Shown here: positions 53,860-64,000 of the stretch, piece by piece
Layout of the letters: every line of letters starts with the position of its first letter
Position numbering within the stretch: the first letter of the stretch is position 1
Source: Cubamyces lactineus
Lineage: Eukaryota; Basidiomycota; Agaricomycetes; Polyporales; Polyporaceae
DNA: 64,000 nt
NCBI GenBank assembly: GCA_022376465.1
Contig: JACDTU010000019.1
Coordinates: 62,001 to 126,000 of the forward strand
Direction of reading: 5' to 3'
Position numbers and translations under genes: made by a program
The notes under the pieces: generated by a model
Databases searched by the model: none
Told to the model about the DNA's origin: nothing
What the model saw: the letters and a program-made list of their open reading frames with translations, nothing else

Positions 53860-54720
53860 AAAGTGGCCATGTCCATATACAATCCAGCTAAATGTGGGCA
53901 GATTGTATATCAGAGGCATGTACAAAACTGCCACGTTCATATACAATTCAGCTATTGTAGATCAGACGTGGGCTGATTGTATATCAGAGGCATGTACAAA
54001 ACTGCCACGTCCATATACAATCAAGTTAAATGTGGGCAGATTGTATATCAGAGGCATATACAATACTGCCACGTTCATATACAAAACTGCCACGTTCATA
54101 TACAATCCAGCTATTGTATATCAGACGTGGGCTGATTGTATATCAGAGGCATTTACAAAACTGCCACGTCCATCTACAATCAAGCTAAACGTGGGCAGAT
54201 TGTATATCAGAGGCATGTACAAATCACCCACGTTCATCTACAATCCAGCCACGTTCATATACAAAACTGCCACGTTCATATACAATACTGCCACGTTCAT
54301 ATACAATACTGCCACGTTCATATACAATACTGCCACGTTCATATACAATCCAGCTATTGTATATCAGACGTGGGCTGATTGTATATCAGAGGCATGTACA
54401 AAACTGCCACGTCCATCTACAATCAAGCTAAACGTGGGCAGATTGTATATCAGAGGCATGTACAAATCACCCATGTCCATCTACAATCCAGCCATTGACA
54501 TCCACAAACCGCCCACGTCCATCTACAATCCAGCTTTTGTACATCAGACGTGGGCAGATTGTATATCAGAGGCATCTACAAATCACCCACGTCCATCTAC
54601 AATTCAGCTATTATACATTGGACGTGGGTGGATTGTGTATTGCAGGGATATACAAACCACCCACGTCCATGTACGATCCAGCTATTGTGTATCATACGTG
54701 GGGGCATTATTTATGCATCT
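53860..54720. repeat. right-arm array of TTGTA/TACAA repeats
   Basis: Inverse-orientation counterpart of the left-arm array, about 0.5 kb shorter. It includes a run of ATACAATACTGCCACGTTC units every 21 bases near 54270-54345. Confidence 0.85.
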
Positions 54721-54900
54721 CATTTACAAATGTGGCACAATTGTTAATACACTACTACAAAAGCCCCACTCCCATTGAAAATCCATAGTGTCATTGATTC
54801 TCAATAAGGTGGGCCATTTGTATTTGTATATCGAGTTGGCAGGTCTTCCACGAGAATTTCCCCACCTACGTGGGCAGTTGTTAACAATCCGTGGTGACCA

Positions 54901-55780
54901 CTAGTGATCTGCGGAGCCTTCTACCAGTATTGCAACGACTGTCCTTCCCTGTAGACAACCTCTAGGTTGCCGGTATCGGCCTTGCACCGGGGACGACCAG
55001 CGACGCAACCAAGTCTGAGCTGGTGGATCCGGGGGGAGGGGGGGACTGAGGTACCGCGTACTTATCTTGTGTCAGATGACGTCATCGTGCAGACACTCAC
55101 CTCGGACCCGAGCCTGCCCTTCCTGACGACGCAAGACGGCACCCCCAGGCTGACACTGAGGGGGCTGATACGACCGCCTACCAGGTACGATCGGAACTTC
55201 ATGAAGAACCTCCAAGCGATTGCATCAGACGAAAGAAGGCCATTAAGGTGTGTTCGCACATCACGAAGGGCACTGAAGGAGAAATTCATATGGTATGTTT
55301 TCCCCATTGCAGTGACCATGATGGAAAGAATGGTAATGTCCACCATGCGGCTTGCGACGCTTCACGCTCACACCGCCGTCATGCAGCATCGATAGACACG
55401 GCCCTCGACCTCAATCCCTGCACGCGCGCGACCGAGGAAGAAGACGCTGCGGTGCAAGAAGAAGATTCGGGCGCACCACCGGGACGAAGAACGTCGTGCG
55501 CGGCCTCGAGAACTTGCCGCATGTGATCAAGAGCTGGACGTGAAGAGCTCCATGAGTCCGTAAAGGCGGTAGCCGTCGCGCAGCGGCACAGCGCACGGAG
55601 TTGGGTCAGGACGTATCATATGGCATTCACATATGATCTGATTCCTTGTTTGCAGCGGTTTGGGTCATAATCATGGACAAGGTAAATGGTAGAACACCTT
55701 ATTGATTGTATGATATGGTATGATTGCTCATCGTTCAGAGCAGAGGAATGTAGTGGGCCATTACAACTTCCGGGGCAGCG
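54901..55780. other. no gene firmly recognised
   Basis: A protein-like piece, VPRTYLVSDDVIVQTLTSDP and LRGLIRPPTRYDRNFMKNLQ (about 55050-55240), ends at a plausible GTGTGT donor. It could be an exon of a broken gene, but no family is recognised and the continuation is unclear. Confidence 0.35.
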
Positions 55781-55784
55781 AATG

Positions 55785-56700
55785 TCAACACGGGGCTACA
55801 ACAACGGCAACGGTCGCATTCCTTCCTGGTGGCCGAGGACGGATCCATACGCAAGTGCTATGGAGGGCGGGCGAGCGTAGTTGACGGCGCGGCTGAGGCC
55901 TTCCGGGGCGCGACCCAGCGACGAACAGGCGCGCCGAGTGGTAGTTGGTCCTGGCGACTTTGGAGGCTGGGTATGTCCGAGTTGGGGCTTGGCACACATC
56001 GGGTAGACGACGCAACGCGAAAGAGAGTGAGCGAGCGCAGATGGCGGCGCGGACGGGGGCGCCTGAGGTGCGAGTAGAGACGGACGGGCGTGAAGGAGGG
56101 TGGACTCGCGCAGATGGCGGCGCGGGCGGGAATGTCGAGGGCTCAAGTAGAGACGACCGGGCGGAGACAAGAATGAGGAGGCGTGAGCAGGGACTAGTGC
56201 GCGTGCGACGTTTGCAATGGCGGCGAGGCTGTGTCCTTTGGGAGCGCGAGGAGGCGCGAGGAGGGATGGCTGGGCGCGAGGAAGGGCGCGTGGTGTAGTA
56301 ATCGCACGTGACGGATCGCGAGCGAGGGCGGTCGTCGGCGCGGCAGTGCACGTTGGAGGCGCCAGTAGAGACGTCGATGTACGATGCCACAATGAGGACG
56401 CGAGGCGAGACTGTCGAGCGCGACGGAGGACGCAACGGCTTTGCAGTGGGCACGTCGGCGCGCGGAGGTAGGCGACTGGGGGCGCTGAGGGAGCGGACGA
56501 GGGGCGACGAGGGGCGACGAGGGAGCAATCGAGGGGCGACGAGGGGCGATGAGGGAGTGCTTGCAGAGGCTCCTGGAGTCTCGGGAGCCTCGGGGCGCGG
56601 CGTGAGCGTGGCGTGGTGCAGCGCGATGCAGCGGATCGTCGAGGGGAGGGCCGGGGAGGGGCGTGGCGGGTGGTCACGCAACACACCGGGGTGTGTCGCG
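55785..56700. repeat. degenerate GC-rich minisatellite
   Basis: A GCGCAGATGGCGGCGCGG block recurs after 72 bases (about 56036 and 56108), and GACGAGGGGC words are tandem at about 56497-56560. This fits a 24-bp base unit. Two minus-strand frames of about 300 codons are open through it, giving serine/arginine/proline-rich peptides with no domain. I read these as products of the repeat. Confidence 0.6.
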
Positions 56701-57845
56701 GTGTGGTGCGTCGTCCCCAGGCTACCTTCCCCGCGCCGGGGAAGATTACCTATAATGTGTACACTTTCATTGTCCTGTGAATGTCAGAGAAAGGGAGGCT
56801 TACTCTTTGTTTTCACCGACAGTGTAATCTTCCCTTATAGACAAACATTTTGAGACATATACTCGGCGGCTGAAGCGTAGCAGAAGGTATACTTTGTGGA
56901 TTTTGAAAACTTTCCCAATACTCCCACAATACTGACGCCCAAAATTCGCCGCTTACTTCACCTTAAACGGGTATTTACCAGTGTCCGAAAGGGTATTCGG
57001 TAAGGCTAAAAGAATCGACGCGCGTTTTTGTTCCTTTTTTTAAGTGAAAGATTTCCTTTTATGAACGCTATCCGAGTCACAGTAATGACATTCAAAAGCT
57101 ACCTCGCCCGAGCTTTTTGCTCATCCGAATAGTCTCTGTGCGAGTTTACCTATGCAACTCGAGATATTCAACGATATATGATGCTACAAGGCAAACTACT
57201 AACACTCTTGGAACTCGTGCTGAGTTGCTGCCGCAGGCTTACTCCGGGACCCATTTGGGGCACTTTTCTTTAGCCCAGTTCCCACGCGCTGCCCGTGGTG
57301 ACGGGGGCTTCTTGCGAGAACAAGAGTTTCTTTTTTCTTTTTTTCTCTCTTTTTTCTGGGTAGAGCTTTACGCACTCTGTGGGACTCAGGAAGCTCAAGT
57401 CCTCCAGGGCCACGGACATCAACCTCTTCCGATGACCACTAAAAACCCACCGCCTCTACCCAATCGGGTGAGAGGTTGTCCCTGTTCTAAGGACAACGGA
57501 CACATTAAGAGATTCTCCTTACTACGAGCTGTAGCCCAGTACTTATCAGCGTGGCTGTCAATTCTTGATGAATTGTCGAAGCTTCGTAAATCGCGCCCCA
57601 TGAAAACGGTAACAACATGAGTATTACAACACTTCAGATACACGAAACGCTACATGAGCTATCGAGAGAACTACAGAAATCGAACAAGTCCGTAGTGGTA
57701 CATCGAATCATAAGCGTCCAGATATTGGTACAAGAGTCCGATCCGTACGAATGTCCATGCGCTCAGAGAGCTGCAGAACGAGCTGGCACCACCATCATGA
57801 ATATCGGTATACCCATATGCCCAAGAAGACGGCTCACCTGGCTGA
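56701..57845. other. AT-richer intergenic stretch, no gene recognised
   Basis: After a 7-bp-stem hairpin (CTTCCCC..GGGGAAG at about 56726) the base composition shifts to AT-rich. No motif is found in the short frames up to the cerato-platanin gene. Confidence 0.45.
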
Positions 57846-58274
57846 TCAATAGTCTTGGAAGCCGCAGTTGATGTTGGTGAGCTGGATGGACTGAGCGTCG
57901 ACAGAGCCGGCCGCGACTCCCGCGTCCCCAGCGAGGGCCTTCATCGCGCCCTTCCCGATGTTGAACCCTTGCGCGGCATAGTCGATGGCGATGACGTTGA
58001 TATTGTTGCCCTTGTAGCTGAGCTTCCAGCACGACCCGCACTCGGTCGAGTTCCAGGTGACGCCGGCGACGCCTCCGACGTAGGGGTCAGGGAGCGAGCC
58101 GAAGGTGGTGTAGCCCTTGGTGACCAGGCCGTTCTTCCCGTTCGAACAGGCGACGGTGTTCAGGTCGCCGTTCTTGTTGTCGTAGGTAGCGTCCCAGGTC
58201 ACCTTCGTGGCGGTGGTGCTGGTCGCAAGGGCCGCGGCAGCGACGATGAGGGCGGCGAAAGAAGTGAACTGCAT
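57846..58274 (-). CDS. cerato-platanin family secreted protein
   Basis: 142 aa in a single exon. A signal peptide (MQFTSFAALIVAAAALATST) precedes the mature start TKVTWDATYDN. Family marks are VACSNGKNGLVTKGYTTFGS, ECGSCWKLSYKGN, NVIAIDYAAQGFNI and a C-terminal INCGFQDY. All four cysteines for two disulphides are present. Cerato-platanins are small expansin-like proteins of fungal cell walls and culture fluids that bind chitin oligomers and can be sensed by plants. Length and spacing are standard for the family. A TATA box lies 85 bases upstream. The second copy starts 1.5 kb away on the other strand. Confidence 0.93.
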   Translation of the reverse strand: MQFTSFAALIVAAAALATSTTATKVTWDATYDNKNGDLNTVACSNGKNGLVTKGYTTFGSLPDPYVGGVAGVTWNSTECGSCWKLSYKGNNINVIAIDYAAQGFNIGKGAMKALAGDAGVAAGSVDAQSIQLTNINCGFQDY

Positions 58275-58358
58275 GGCGAGGATGATGTGTGTGTTGAAAT
58301 GCGGATGCGACTGAGGAAGGCTATTTGAGTGCTGACTTTCTAAGCTCGAGCTCGCTCG

Positions 58359-58366
58359 TTTTTATA
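58359..58366 (-). promoter_or_regulatory. TATA box of the minus-strand cerato-platanin gene
   Basis: TATAAAAA on the minus strand, 85 bases upstream of the ATG at 58274. Confidence 0.6.
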
Positions 58367-59742
58367 CGGCGAAAGAGGAGGCGACTATGACCGGCGGTCC
58401 ACCCTCCAGGCTAGGACGCTAGCTCGGGCACAGTCATGAGGCCATGTGCAACCGACTGCGACACACGCAGCCAGTCTAGTGTGTGCGTCGAAGGTGCGCC
58501 AAGGGAGTCGCCCCTACCGCCCAGGCAATTCGAGCCCGATGTCAATGCCACCTTGGTATACGGCGTTCAGGGCGGAGCGCACATTAGCGTTCCTCTTCCG
58601 GCAGCTATTTGTGAACATCGGAATGGTTCAGAGGCAGCTCATACTGTGAGCGAACGTAGCCTGAGCCAGGACTTACAACCTTCTTGAGTGCCTTGGACAA
58701 GGCGTTGAAGTTTTTGAACGTTGCCCAGGATATACGGATGTGAATACACGAGCGTGAGGCGTTGGCTGCTCGAGCGTACGCGTTGACTGTCCTGAAGATC
58801 CGTGGGTGCGGAATGGTCACCTGCCCCAGGCTCGTACGACGCCCTGGGTTAGCGCGGCCCAACTCAGCCTTGAGAGGGCGCATTCAAACTGACAGAGATG
58901 TCGATGATCTCCTGAGCACGTTTCACCGTCGCCCAAAGCGAAAGAGCCAGACTGTGGAAGGCGGCTCGGTTTGCGCAAGTTCCGTCGGGGCCGTACCTAA
59001 GACCCGGAAGCTCGGAGCGCCTGCAGACTTCGACGACGCCACACGCGTACGCCGAAAGCTTATTGTGATCCAATTGGTTCCGGGCGATGCAGCACTGCGT
59101 TTGTCGGCGTTGCGCTGCAAAGACACGATTGTTACTTGATTGTGAACTTGTGCGGAAACCTGCAAGTAGAGCCTGCAGGTATAAACAGCGCTCTCAGCTA
59201 TGATTCACTTTGCGCACGACAAATATGGTCTTGCCGCCCGTGGACATACTCACAGATGCATCAATACCATCGAACGCTGTGTCATGGCCGAGGCTACGGA
59301 GACTACAGGCCATCATCAGCGCCACAATGTTCCGCCATCGGCCCCTGTATGCCGCATGCGGGTGTTGGCGCGAGGATGCGCAGTGGGATGTGTAGCGCGT
59401 TGACCGGGCTTGCTGTGCCGTGGTAATGCTTGTCTATATCTCTGCGCATGGCAATTACCTACAAGTGGCACTTAGACTGAGACTGCCCTTGGTGAAATGA
59501 GAGTCAGCGCGGTGGTCTCGCAGCGGAGGGGAACCCTAACGTACGTCGGCTTGTTTATCCCCGTCGGGGGTGATGCGTTACGGTAGGCAGCGAAGGTGGG
59601 ACGGTTTCATCTGCGCTAATAATCTGAATACCTTGCTGGAGATCCCGTCCTGCCCGTCACCGTCGCCGTTATAGGTGGGAAAATAGGAAGTTACCGGCTT
59701 TTACGAGTGATCGCGACGGGCCACCTTGCAGGATACGCCGCG
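58367..59742. other. shared upstream region of the divergent cerato-platanin genes
   Basis: About 1.4 kb with only short frames (for example 58605-58883 and 58864-59073 on the minus strand) without motifs. It separates the two 5' ends and may hold regulatory sites for both genes. Confidence 0.45.
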
Positions 59743-59750
59743 TTATAAGA
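59743..59750 (+). promoter_or_regulatory. TATA-like box of the plus-strand cerato-platanin gene
   Basis: TTATAAGA, 46 bases upstream of the chosen ATG at 59796. The short distance implies a leader of about 20 bases. Confidence 0.4.
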
Positions 59751-59795
59751 TACCTGAAGGCTCGGATCATATGTCCACTGGTATTGACGGCCAAC

Positions 59796-60215
59796 ATGCA
59801 ACTGAAGAGCTTCCGCCTACCTGCTATCGCCCTCTTCCTCCCTGCTGCGCTCGCGGTGAGGGTGTCTTTCAACGAGTTTTACGACAACGCATCACAGGAC
59901 ATCGAGGCCCTGGCGTGTGCCGACGGAGATCATGGCTTCGAGCCTCTGGGTTATAAAACCCTGGGCTCACTTCCTGGCTTCCCAAACGTCGGAGGCGCGG
60001 CCGTTGTGGCCGGGTTCAACTCACCAAACTGCGGGTCGTGCTGGCAGTTGACGTACAACGGGACGAGCATCAATGTCCTCGCAGTAGACTACGCGTCCGA
60101 GGGTTTCAACATCTCGCTCGAGGCGTTGGATGAGCTCACAAAGGGCCAGGGCATTCTCTTGGAGGTGATAGAAGCCGAGGTTCAGGAGGTGCAAAGGACC
60201 GAGTGTGGTCTTTGA
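59796..60215 (+). CDS. cerato-platanin family secreted protein, diverged copy
   Basis: 139 aa in a single exon from ATG 59796, chosen because a signal peptide (MQLKSFRLPAIALFLPAALA) starts there. Family marks are RVSFNEFYDNASQDIEALAC, GFEPLGYKTLGSLPGFPNV, NCGSCWQLTYNGTSINVLA and VDYASEGFNISLEALDEL, ending ECGL. The four cysteines are kept. It differs from the neighbour by an acidic surface (LLEVIEAEVQEVQ) and a shorter C-terminus. It lies head-to-head with the copy at 57846-58274. It is probably an old tandem-inverted duplicate that has specialised. Confidence 0.88.
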   Translation: MQLKSFRLPAIALFLPAALAVRVSFNEFYDNASQDIEALACADGDHGFEPLGYKTLGSLPGFPNVGGAAVVAGFNSPNCGSCWQLTYNGTSINVLAVDYASEGFNISLEALDELTKGQGILLEVIEAEVQEVQRTECGL

Positions 60216-60755
60216 GGTGAGTGTTGCGTCGGTGGGTGGCCCGTATGCCAAGAGAAGCATGATACTAAGCTGTGTTGATAGGGATGTCTCAAGGAGTCTA
60301 TACGTTGTGATATGATGCTTCAGTGTTGATAACGCATGTATAGCCTCAGCATCGACAAGACTCGACACATACCACTTATTGTCTTCGTGTAAAGTGACGA
60401 TGCGGACACTCATAACCGTATCGACTCATATGGGGAGGAAGGCATACTGTCCTAATAGGATAGATCGAGACTGGATACACAACGAGGACTGAGGATGCAA
60501 CATATGAGGCGGTGTTATTGGAAAGCTTGAGGACGCGATGACGCACCAGACCGAAAGCCACGGAATATCGGCCCGGTGTTCAAGAAAGTGTAGCACTCAC
60601 GGGCGCTTCTGGACTTGTTGCTCCTCGTCCCCTTACACATTCGTCGACTCGACTCGGCCAGGGTTTGGTCTCTTGTCTCCCATTCTCCGCTTCGCAGTCG
60701 TTCAAATTGCATCTAGAGCTCTTGGTATAGCTCTACTGACAGTCAGGGAGTATAT
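60216..60755. other. intergenic between cerato-platanin and carrier genes
   Basis: No recognisable frame. The carrier starts at ATG 60756, immediately after TATAT. Confidence 0.45.
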
Positions 60756-61979
60756 ATGAGCAATGTTAGCCAGCACCTCTTGTCAGGTGTGTTCCACAAC
60801 GCTGCCACAACGCGCGAATCTTGACCGGATACGTCTAGGTGCCCTCTCGGGCTTCGCGTCGACGATAATACTCCAACCATGTTAATATCTTTCTCATGTC
60901 ATAACACCGGATCGAGTAATGACTCTCCTCTTCTATGTCAGTTGACCTTCTCAAGACGCGTATACAACAGCCGGACCACTTGAACAAACTCAAGCATTCC
61001 CCCCTCTCCCCCCAGTCCACCCTCATTTTCCGAACCGCACGAGAGATTGTTCAGTCTAATGGCGTACTTGGGCTTTGGCGTGGCACCACGGCCTCGCTGT
61101 TGCGGAACGTACCAGGGGTCGCCCTCTACTTCACCGGTCTCAACCAGTTCCGTGCATTCCTCGCCACGTCGCCTTACTTTGCACCCCTGCGCGCTCCGTC
61201 CGCCTCATCTTATTCATCCTCCACCTTGCCTAAGCTCACCGCCCAGGGGAACCTCCTTGCTGGCGCCGTCACCCGCGTTGCTGTCGGTATCGTACTCAAC
61301 CCGTTCTCGGTATTGAAAGCTCGATATGAGGTTTGTGATTCTTCTGGTACTATCTTAACACACGACATTGACAGAGATACGTGCAGAGCTCTTATTACTC
61401 CTATAATTCACTTCCGCAAGCATTCTTAGGCATTTTGCGATCTGGCCCATCCGAGATTTTCCGGGGTGCCATCGCGTCTTCGCTCCGGGACGCGCCATAC
61501 GCGGGCATATTCGTGGTATTCTATGAACATATCAAGGGAACGCTTTGTGAGCACGCGTTAGTCGCGATCTATTCGTACTACTCTCACACAGAAACTCTCA
61601 GCTAATGCAGTGTCGACCTCAAATACTACGGTCGCTGCAATACCGATATCCACGTCGACGGCAGTGAACTCCCTATCGGCCGCATCTGCTGGCGCACTTG
61701 CCACTTACGCGACGCAGCCATTTGACGTGCTGAAGACGAAGATGCAAGTACGCTCTGAGACTAAGTACCGTGGATTGCTAAGCACGGTAGCAGCGGTGTG
61801 GCGGGTGTGTTCACGACGTTAACGATGTCCAGGAGCGTATACTGAGACCCTGTTCACAGCAACGCGGTTTACCGGGATTCTTTGACGGGGCGACGCTACG
61901 GATGTCCAGGAAGATATTTAGTTCAGCCATTGGCTGGGCTGTTTATGAGGGCGTACTGATCGTAATCCGTTCGTCTTGA
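60756..61979 (+). CDS. HEM25: mitochondrial glycine carrier (Hem25/SLC25A38 type)
   Basis: Exons 60756-60786, 60839-60880, 60942-61330, 61375-61546, 61611-61804 and 61860-61979 join in phase to 315 aa, the usual size for the family. The start MSNVSQHLLSGALSGFAST leads into the first carrier signature QPFDLLKTR. RNVPGVALYFTGLNQF, NPFSVLKARYE (second signature), LRDAPYAGIFVVFYEHI, QPFDVLKTKMQ (third) and FFDGATLRMSRKIFSSAIGW follow. The protein imports glycine across the inner mitochondrial membrane for the first step of haem synthesis. The 31-base first exon with an early intron is easy to miss. The gene is intact and looks like an ordinary host gene. Confidence 0.88.
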
Positions 61980-62193
61980 ACTGGATTATCATGCACGGAC
62001 AACCATGCTGTATAAAGGACAATGTAGCATCTTGGGCGCAATGGCAACACTCCTCTCACGTTCATGTCAAGAGTGAACTAAATACGTTGGGCGTATAGCC
62101 TGAGATAGGTACGTTGTCATACACCTGAAAACAGCCACGATCGCTTCGGGAACGTAGATACGGTAGAGCCTGAGCGACGGTCATGCATGTCAA

Positions 62194-63846
62194 CTATGTC
62201 AACTCCGACTCTCGCGACCCACCAGGTTCGGCTGAGGCATTCAAGCTGTACGGTGGAGGTTGTAGAGGAGGGGACTGTGCATCCGGCGCACCGGTCGCCC
62301 TCACCTCCCTTGCCTTTCTGGGGTTTAGGATCTCTTTGAGCCTCCGCAGGAAGGTAGTGATGGGAGCCCTATCTCGTTTCTCAAGGGCCGCGTCGTGCTC
62401 GCCGAGACGGTTTTCGAGATCTTGGACACGTTGGGTCAGCATCGTTACGGCGTCTACTGGTGCCTTTAAAGCGCCTGTGAGTATGCAGTATACCTCATAC
62501 GGAGGCTGCACTTACCGAGAGCTGGGTACGCATGACAGGTCTCAAGTGACGAGGGAGCTCGTGCTCATCTCCAAACATGGAGCAGCGTAAGTCATCGTAC
62601 GCTTTGTGGAAGAGCCAAGGCTGAAAAACCCCGATGTATGCGTTGTGAGCTGATCATGATCACCGGCAGGGACCGTACGGAGGAGCATACCTTCGTGAAA
62701 TATTTCTTGAACAGGCCATCCGCGTAGCGGTCGACTTGCATGCCGATATCCTTGGCCTCGAGACGCCATCCGCGGGAGAGCTCGCGTAGGCGGCTGTCGA
62801 AAGCGACGAAGACTGCGATGCAGGAGGTGACGAGGGCCTCAATCTCACACACGTCTTGGGAGCTGAGGTGCTGTTGCTGGACGATCTTGCTGACCAAGTC
62901 GCGGATGCGCTTCGCTAGGATGTGTAGCAGGGGCATCATATGCTACAGGTGCAAGCAGGGGTGATCGGTCGGTGACGGTTATGCATTCGGAGTGGCACGT
63001 ACCAGCTCGATGCGAGTGTCGCCGACTACGGCGACGATGGACGCTCTGTCCACGAGGTAGAATCCGAAGTGGTGGAGTTTCTCCGAGATCGTCTTCTCCT
63101 CGTATTCCCTGAACTCCTGCTGGAGGCGCATAAGCTGGTATGGTACACGGCTTTCATCGACGCTGGAGAACTCTTCGTTGTCCACGACGAGTAAGAGAGA
63201 TTTGAGTGATTGTAGGGCAAGCGTAGCGGATTCCCAATGGGGGTTTCGAGAATCGAGGTCGGCGTTCTGTATGGTGTCCTGCACGCTTTGCATCACATGA
63301 TCGATTTCGTCGTGGTACCTGGGACAAAGTGGTGCATGGGGATCAGAATGTTCATCGGCACATGGGGTTTCGTGGCCTTACCATGCGTTGTTGTTATGCC
63401 AGCCACTAGCCCAACTAAGGGGAACAACAATGAACTCAAGGACAAGCTCAGATAGTAATACCGGGACGTACAACGCGAACCACTGCGGTTTGGTCCATTT
63501 TGGGAGACACCGCTGCTCAGACTTGAGGAATGCATTGAGCTCTAGTGCAGAAATGTAGCCGCTGCCGTCGTCGTCAATGATATCGCCAATCGCGGCATAG
63601 TCTGGAGTCAACATTAGTATCTGCGAGAAGTCAGGAGGGCATGTTTGCGGGGTGTAACGTACACATAGCTCGCGAGAAATATTCGAGCGTCCATGCATCC
63701 TCAGACGTGATGCTTGCGCCAGGTTTCTCGGCGTGCAGCTGTCCATAGTAGTACTCATGGAGCCCTAGGGCCAGCGGAATGATGTCAGCCTGTTGTGTGC
63801 CAAGTGTGGGCGGAGAACCACGGCACCTTCTACGAAACAGCGACAT
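62194..63846 (-). CDS. EF-hand protein, seven exons, about 429 aa
   Basis: Exons 63846-63663, 63601-63472, 63415-63383, 63318-63003, 62942-62691, 62620-62516 and 62463-62194 join in phase. An EF-hand loop is clear at about residues 68-85: IIDDDGSGYISALELNAFL, with DxDGSG and the -12 glutamate. PKWTKPQWFAFWASGWHNNN follows. The rest is helical (WESATLALQSLKSLLLVVD, LMRLQQEFREYEEKTISEKL, CEIEALVTSCIAVFVAFDSR), ending with a short coiled coil (VDAVTMLTQRVQDLENRLGE) and a proline tail. The pattern matches a fungal EF-hand family of unknown role; calcium binding is inferred. The start at 63846 is the first in-frame ATG with good continuity, but an upstream exon near the window edge cannot be excluded. 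Confidence 0.72.
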
Positions 63847-64000
63847 TTGACTGTCGCCCGCCAACCCTGGTCGACCATCAACCCTTCACCGTTAGTGGCA
63901 TGCGACTAGATCCTTGACATGCGCCACCTACATTAGCTGTGGAAATCGATCAGTTACCATGCAAGGAGCTATTGAAGCTGAATTATACATACTTATCCAG
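63847..64000. other. window edge, upstream of the EF-hand gene
   Basis: 154 bases. Possible 5' leader or an earlier exon of the EF-hand gene; nothing decisive is visible. Confidence 0.4.

Larger units (their letters stand above)
49841..54900. mobile_element. 5.06-kb foldback-type element (giant inverted repeat)
   Basis: The left arm 49841-52545 (2,705 bp) and right arm 52693-54900 (2,208 bp) are inverted copies around a 147-bp unique centre. Both ends are TGGTCACC..GGTGACCA. Each arm has an outer unique part of about 150 bp, a long array of 21-bp-type repeats, a short 23-bp array and an inner unique part of about 0.9 kb. The 500-bp length difference lies in the outer array. Outside the arrays I see very few differences between the arms. 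No transposase motif is present and no clear target-site duplication was found (flanks AGTCG and CTAGT). The layout matches Drosophila foldback elements, whose long inverted repeats are also built of tandem repeats. Confidence 0.75.

Noticed and set aside
49825..54915. TCTGCG-type words on both sides of the foldback element as a target-site duplication
   Set aside because: They lie at different distances from the two borders and differ in sequence, so they do not qualify as a duplication.
55785..56686. Two overlapping minus-strand frames of about 300 codons, serine/arginine/proline rich
   Set aside because: Both run through the GC-rich minisatellite, and the composition follows directly from the repeat. 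No start context, intron or domain.

Overview
The window looks like a transposon-rich stretch of an Agaricomycete (mushroom or polypore type) genome. The support is: many introns of about 50 bp with GT..AG borders; a cerato-platanin pair; a fungal-type mitochondrial glycine carrier (Hem25/SLC25A38); Ty3/Gypsy chromovirus and TNP2-type (CACTA) transposons; and several spliced gene families that I know only as lineage-expanded, uncharacterised basidiomycete proteins. Splice structures were worked out by hand from frame continuity and have not been checked against transcripts.

Layout. 0.8-3.8 kb: an eight-exon gene of about 875 aa from an uncharacterised family. 4.6-6.57 kb: a degenerate 24-bp minisatellite with a row of TTGTA..TACAA hairpins, ending in a transposon-like terminus. 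8.4-11.9 kb: Gypsy-type pol (RT, RNase H, integrase) split by one in-frame TGA. 12.56-21.44 kb: a complete chromovirus with two LTRs, a self-priming primer-binding site, an AUG-free 1.1-kb leader holding an AUG-less ORF, gag, pol with chromodomain, and an extra 431-aa ORF in the env position. 22.6-24.9 kb (-): an unrecognised spliced gene. 25.3-26.9 kb: WD40 protein with a C-terminal membrane segment. 27.9-29.6 kb: coiled-coil, single-membrane-span protein. 29.8-33.9 kb: near-intact TNP2 transposase. 35.8-38.6 kb: an unrecognised gene and a SUN-domain protein. 38.9-42.1 kb: a ten-exon gene of about 877 aa from another uncharacterised family. 44.6-46.4 kb: a small unknown gene and an ARP8-like 3' remnant. 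47.0-48.6 kb (-): coiled-coil RING protein. 49.84-54.90 kb: a 5.06-kb foldback palindrome. 55.8-56.7 kb: another GC-rich minisatellite. 57.8-60.2 kb: two divergent cerato-platanin genes. 60.8-62.0 kb: Hem25 carrier. 62.2-63.8 kb (-): EF-hand protein.

The gene order reads as ordinary host genes at the right edge (carrier, EF-hand, cerato-platanins) beside about 57 kb of mobile elements and expanded accessory families. The strongest candidates for something new are the chromovirus expression layout (self-priming, no ATG for 1,108 nt, ATGA overlap, env-position ORF) and the foldback element, whose subterminal arrays share architecture and terminal signature with the array at 5-6.5 kb. A caution applies to the chromovirus: every frame break in its pol sits in a short homopolymer run and behaves like a one-base loss, so uncorrected sequencing error in a repeat is a serious alternative to decay.
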